From Saccoglossus kowalevskii (Eukaryota; Hemichordata; Enteropneusta; Harrimaniidae), in assembly GCF_000003605.2 (NCBI RefSeq), contig NW_003121911.1, positions 514,940 through 537,602 on the forward strand: 22,663 nucleotides of DNA, written 5' to 3'. This document shows, piece after piece, positions 18,001 to 22,663 of the stretch. A program made the translations under genes and the position numbers. The number at the start of each line of letters is the position of its first letter. Position 1 is the stretch's first letter. The notes below the pieces were generated by a model, which was not told the DNA's origin, did no database searches, and saw nothing but the letters and a program-made list of their open reading frames with translations.

Positions 18001-18054
18001 ATGATACGTAACTATTATTGCCACCATTGTAGTGTTGTGCGCCCACACATCCGG
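18001..18054 (+). CDS. Candidate start exon with Cys/His-rich N-terminus
   Basis: An acceptor-like TATTCGCAG ends at 17984 or just before. An ATG with A at -3 follows at 18001, then MIRNYYCHHCSVVRPHIR, then a perfect donor GTAAGT at 18055 in phase 0. With the promoter at 17590-17618 and a noncoding first exon (about 17641-17719) this makes a coherent three-part 5' end. The YYCHHCSV string faintly recalls the N-terminal zinc finger of RNF126/RNF115-type ubiquitin ligases. The second CPxC half, expected in the next exon, was not found. The frame also runs on through the donor to 18219. Confidence 0.25.
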
Positions 18055-18060
18055 GTAAGT

Positions 18061-20040
18061 AACCCGAAGCTTTTTCCGATAAGCGTTGAAGATCGTGCAC
18101 AAAAGTGTCCATTACACCACAGACGCCATCGGAAAGCGGTTCTGTTTGTTATAGTTTTTCTCATATTTCATTTACCGTCTATGCATATTAAATTTCATAG
18201 AACATTTATTATAAGTTAGCATCTACGTCTTTGGCACGAGGGTGTTTTATGATCAGGTATGGGGTCTTGAATGAAAAACTATGATCTTAAAGAAAATAAT
18301 ACGTTGTGACTCATTGTTGATAAAATGTTCTTGTACATCGAGTTACCGTTGTGTCCACGTCTCCATTCACAGGCATTCTGCTTCAGAATTACCCGTTCGC
18401 CACCTCGTATCATTCACTGACTTTACGGCCTTCTACTAAAACAAGTTTGACGCACAATCTACGCATTGGCATAATGATTTAAATAGAAACAGACTGCACA
18501 CAAAATGACTCAAAGTGACTTGAGCAGAAATGCAATGGAAATAACCCGGAGGGAAATATCGCTCCATCCACATCATTAGGCTCAGTAAATTGGAAGAATG
18601 CGCCATAAGCTGAAACCGGTACTGAAAGCTTTTATGTGAACATACGAACTGCTACTTTGTTTTAAAATGAACCTACATCGAATAGTGCAATATGTGGGTA
18701 ATATTTCTACTGGGAATAAAGCCAGAACTTTCACACACGTATTTAATTCGTTAATGGATACGCATTTGCCTTCCCAGCTGCGATTACATAAGTAATATTA
18801 CATAAATATGTTTAAGTGTACGCGTGTACTGTTTCAATTACATCGACTTACATGTTGACAAGCTGCTTGCGGCAACATGAGCCCGTGATAGATCAATTCC
18901 TGGGTGTTTTGTAACAACAATCATTTTAATTTTTTTCGCGCTATCAACGTTACCAATCCGACGATTGATATTTCTATTCAGCGCAGTGGCCATGTAAGGA
19001 CATTCCCAGTGTATGCGCGTATCGATTACACTTTACTTTACTTTACGACACTACCCATCAGCCACTGCTTCCCAAAACCTTGTAACATGCACGTATACGA
19101 TTATTATTATCACCCGACCAATAAAAGTGATTGCATACGTCTACAATTTTCGCGCTATTGCCCGTTATATTTTCATGCCGACTTTCGACGGTTCATATAA
19201 ACACATGGGAGTATTTTACTGGCTGACAAGACGCCATTCTAACACACACTATCTCATTACTCTGTTATAAATTCATTTATTGGCTGGAAAATGAGCACGG
19301 TGATTCAATACCCCAATGAAGATTGTTTTGCCATCTAGTTGATCGAGTTATTTTAATCGAATCGTTTTCGGTGGCTGGTTATAGTGAGTCTCATTACACA
19401 GGCTACTCGTTTACGTAATATAAATATACTGACATTCTAATACACCATTTGAAGTTTATTGGATCGTGCGATACGCAGCTAGATAACTAATCATCTTACG
19501 TTTGCTCGTTACTCAAAGAAAGATCCGGTAAATACATTTATTTGCTGAAAACAGATTTTTTCTTGGGATGCGACCGGAATTCAGGGCAAAATAAATTAGT
19601 TTTATTCTGGGGGATATTTTTTAGGCCAATAAAATGTCAAGAGCTTAGCAGGTCGTTGTAATCTCACTGATGCGACTATCGTCGATTTGGCTAAATTACC
19701 GCTATTAGCAGTGTTGGACAAAGTGTGCAGAAAGTTCTTCCCCGTTGACCAATGTCAGTGAGTGTTGGCGTACAGGTAACTGACAAACGTTTATGTCGGA
19801 CAATAAACAGGAACTCCATTATTAATCTTGCACCAATATTGAAATCCATAAATAGACAGATACTTGTAGGATTAACCATGAAATGGAAATTTCATGAAGG
19901 TCATTTGATTTCGTCGGTGTAAAACGTGTCCGAATTACAAATAACAGCGGTGTCCCAGGTGTGACAAATTTAATTAGGTAAATATAAATTGAGACACTTG
20001 ACGTGTGGTTTACTTTAATAGTTAGAATTGTTTGTGTAAA
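18061..20040. other. Long stretch without a gene
   Basis: Two overlapping + frames (18904-19200 and 19013-19270) start at GTG or lack context and look like chance. CTTTACTTTACTTTACG near 19030-19046 is a short pentamer run. Nothing else is recognised. Confidence 0.35.
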
Positions 20041-20060
20041 CAGGTTCCCATGGAAACCTG
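20041..20060. promoter_or_regulatory. Palindromic RFX X-box
   Basis: CAGGTTCCCATGGAAACCTG is a 20-bp palindrome with one mismatched pair. Its core GTTCCCATGGAAAC (20044-20057) fits the X-box consensus GTHNYYATRRNAAC exactly. RFX/DAF-19 factors use such sites, often at promoters of ciliary genes. No adjacent first exon could be identified. Confidence 0.45.
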
Positions 20061-22335
20061 GCTATTTAAATTTCTATGTTTAATATTATATATAGAGATT
20101 GCAAACGAAAGACCAATATTCAAGTGTTTTTGATTCAGCACCTTTATTTTTGATAATATGTTTTCATCCATCTTATGTTCTTATAATTATCTCGTTACCA
20201 TGTTTTTTGTGTAGAAATTGTACTCTTTTGATGGAGGTCATTTATGTATTTATATATGTGGTTGACGTAAAAATAAAAAAAATGTTTTCATCCTTCCTAA
20301 CCCTTTAGTATATATCTTGACCGCACACCGTACAGAAATATACTTCAAGTGAAACAAACACTCGAGTTACCGAAACAATTACGAGCATAATAAGTATAAT
20401 TTAGTTTTGAAAAACGGATTGTTCATATAATCACTACACATAACTCACCAAACATTAATCATATTGTTTAATTATAAATGTAGGCAAAAATGTGCCCAGG
20501 ATATTTGCAACATATGGTCAAGCCTTCTAAGTATTTGACATTTTTTGTGCTGGCATTGTCACTATTTATCAATTTGTGCCAATGCTTCAAAAACAGTGTT
20601 AACCTAAGTAAGTCTGTCTGAATATAAACGACAGTAGCTTATTGAATTCGCTGAATTGTGTGTGAGCACCCTTACTTGAAATTTGTCATAATCAATCTTG
20701 ATTTTTCGCATTTCCTAATTCGGTTTACTCTGCTTACTTTAAATCTTATACCCGACTGGAATGTTGATTGCCGTCCGACAGTTTAGTTTATGGTGCTATT
20801 CAAGCGTTCTAGAAGCATGTAGCAATAAATTATTCTAATGTCCGTTAAATTACGCAGTCCTAAGATGTGTAGAGCAAGCATTAAAACACCTGTAACTTCA
20901 TGTATGTTGGGAAAAAAAGTTTCTAAACTTCAGTTAGTCGATATTCAGTTCATATTTTCTATTTTGAATTTCAAACAATACCAGTAATCAATTGTTAGTT
21001 GCTTTTTACTCAAACTAAAATCAGGTGAAACAGGTTGTAAATGCAAGTTTCTCATCTCTCTTGGGACGATTGAAATTTTAGACCTGATTGTGTGTTTTGA
21101 GAATGGTTTTTGTGGTCTGGCGCTTATGAGATGACCTTCTACTTTTGAGTTCGGATGAACTGATATGTTGCGTGACTCTGATCCACGCATTAATTAAATG
21201 TCCCGTGTTAAACTATTATTCCGATTATAAAGCTAAACAAGTAATTCTACAAACGACGCACACAACGTCTCTTTGAAAAAGATTGTTTACGCAAATGCGA
21301 ACTCGCACCGCGTAACGATTGTCAGTGATGCGTTCAAACAACTACTGAGTATAAGACTTCCTAGACTGACCCACAGTGAGAATCTTTTTTGTTAAACAAC
21401 ACTCGTCGTCGTTTATATTGTATGCACGTCGAACGCCTTAATGCAGTTTATGTGGTTTCCGCTAGAAATATGACTGCATTAAATCGCTCCTAATAAGTAT
21501 ACCTGCCTTGTAACGTGAAAGAGTGTAGGATTACCTATAATCACTTGGATGTCATTCTTGTTTATAGTTACTAAAAAAATCATGAAATACAATTCTGGTT
21601 TAGATTGATTCCGTAACGCGCAATCAAATGTCCAATGTATTAAACGCGTAATTGCGTATATAAAACGTTTGAATGGTTTTAAAAAAACAAACATAAAACG
21701 TATACAGTGTGTATCACACATGGGTAAGACACGAACAGTAATATGAGAAAGAATGATGCAAAATGATGTGTTTGTTATGCAGTAATACAGATGTAATACT
21801 TTAAGAGATTTATATCAAATCAATCACGCTAACATGCCAAGAAAAATACATTCAGTTTATTATGAAAATATCTCTCATGTACTATAATGAATGTATTGTA
21901 ATTCTTGTAATGGCGTGTTATCGCGTGTTGTGGACATTGTTTACTAAACGTATGTGTTGTACGAGAATGCGAGGCGCGTGAAAATTGTATTTTAGTAAAG
22001 GGAATTACTGATATGACAAGTATAACAAAATTAATAGGGATCGCATAAAATGATCGTGAAATATACCTCATCCAAATACAGTCAAACGGGACCTATATGA
22101 TATAAACGACGTACGCTTGTTCATCCCATAAGCTCTAACGGGATGTAAAATATGGTTGTGATCGAATTGCCGATGACAGATAAAGTTATATATTGTGCAA
22201 TTTATATATGCACATTAGTGCCGTAATACATAATTACAATATAATCACATTAAATGAATGCAAAACATTGATTCAGAAATCAATGTATTATTCAGCAGTA
22301 TGTCTTAAAATGACGTTACAAGGAAGTATATTGTC
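20061..22335. other. Long stretch without a gene
   Basis: This is AT-rich DNA with short frames on both strands (for example 20945-21190, 21479-21721 and 21829-22071 on minus), all of chance length and without splice or family support. Confidence 0.35.
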
Positions 22336-22390
22336 GCATACCGGAAATGTAACGAAACGTCTAATCAACTTCCTGGTTGCGATTCCGGTA
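22336..22390. promoter_or_regulatory. ETS-like site cluster
   Basis: Three GGAA-core sites lie within about 55 bp: ACCGGAAATG, then ACTTCCTGG on the other strand, then ATTCCGGTAA. ACCGGAA is the high-affinity ETS core. Such clusters are common at TATA-less promoters, and a YY1-like site follows at 22523-22538. Confidence 0.35.
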
Positions 22391-22495
22391 AACTGAAAAA
22401 GAGTTGTTCTTGAGATCAGTGAAATCTAGGTTAGATTAAATCATAATGGCTTTCGGAGATGTGCTTTGACCAACAAAACTTGTGTGTTGTGATAC

Positions 22496-22531
22496 GCATG
22501 TAATTCGCCTTGGTAAATCGGTGGCGGCCAT
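22496..22531 (-). CDS. Candidate first exon (MAATDLPRRITC) on a YY1-type start
   Basis: On the minus strand GGCAAAGATGGCCGCCACC combines a YY1-like motif with an optimal start context (A at -3, G at +4). The frame reads MAATDLPRRITC up to a weak GTATCA donor (22495), or 31 codons to a stop if unspliced. YY1 motifs overlapping the start codon are a known arrangement in animal genes. The donor is poor and no second exon is identified, so the motif is more secure than the exon. Confidence 0.25.
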
Positions 22532-22663
22532 CTTTGCCTTTCGTCTGCTATTAACCATAACGACATTTGTTCGAGTGAATTGCCGAACGGCTTTTTCGTC
22601 CAAAGTTTGCTAAGTGATATTCAACATTATCGCCCAATGTTACATAAAATTAGTCGTCTCCTG

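Noticed and set aside
17992-18219. Possible GPCR sixth-helix pattern (HRKAVLFVIVFLIFHLP) in a 75-codon + frame
   Set aside because: No fifth or seventh helix is present in frame, the frame stops 14 residues later, and a perfect splice donor at 18055 suggests this part is intronic.
18904-19270. Two overlapping + frames
   Set aside because: Two frames open together indicate low local stop density rather than coding. The longer one starts at GTG, and residue composition is unconvincing.
1-22663. Bacterial or phage features, CRISPR arrays, operons
   Set aside because: There are no regularly spaced repeats, no dense ORFs and no ribosome-binding-site pattern. Everything points to eukaryotic DNA.

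Overview
This is a roughly 22.7 kb piece of eukaryotic, almost certainly animal, nuclear DNA. It is AT-rich (about 35-38% GC by eye, not counted). It has no dense ORFs, no Shine-Dalgarno/operon layout, no rRNA and no convincing tRNA. It does carry short transposon-like elements with terminal inverted repeats, microsatellites, splice-like signals and animal-type regulatory motifs (CRE, RFX X-box, CTCF core, YY1, ETS, TATA). The repeat styles (GC-rich ends of the type CAGTGGCGG...GGGGGG, 'TTTTCGCTG' inverted-repeat elements, 'GGACGCACGGACGCAC' tails) are ones I associate with marine invertebrate genomes. I cannot name a species.

Coding content is sparse. The best-supported gene is on the minus strand between about 7025 and 4796. 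A TATA box is followed by a short first exon (start at 6894, or 6987), a second exon (6719-6513) and a large terminal exon (5462-4876). The reading phases agree at both junctions and a polyadenylation signal lies about 75 bp past the stop. The model gives a 269-residue protein with two hydrophobic segments, a poly-glutamate tract and a strongly basic C-terminus, which I do not recognise. Weaker first-exon candidates are: a signal-peptide exon on + (875-925); a minus-strand exon beginning MGCASS, typical of a myristoylated protein (2254-2060); tiny first exons at 12240-12252 (+), 18001-18054 (+, Cys/His-rich) and 22531-22496 (-, on a YY1 motif); and a 93-codon ORF at 3012-3293 that runs into a dispersed-repeat tail.

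Layout: 1-340, an imperfect tandem duplication split by a 223-bp TIR element; 769-1581, a possible small secreted gene (+); 2060-2409, the myristoylated first exon (-) with a (GAC/GAT)n tract upstream of it; 2988-3420, ORF plus repeat tail; 4796-7025, the membrane-protein gene (-); 8292-8747, a CTCF-like site, a second GC-rich-ended element and an adjacent foldback; 10070-11043, a CTCF core, a long doubly open segment with a hammerhead-like fold, and copy 1 of a 100-bp dispersed repeat; 12131-12252, tandem CRE-like sites and a candidate start exon; 13193-14368, an inverted-repeat element, a GTCAC cluster with a TATA box, copy 2 of the dispersed repeat and a long-TIR MITE in quick succession; 17590-18054, a CCAAT/TATA promoter and two small exons; 20041-20060, a palindromic X-box; 22336-22540, an ETS/YY1 promoter-like stretch. 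The rest is intergenic or intronic DNA in which I see nothing firm.

I see no multi-gene system. The interest lies in the unrecognised membrane protein, the several small mobile elements (one with a reconstructable empty site) and a few unusually strong regulatory motifs. All splice models rest on motif reading only.
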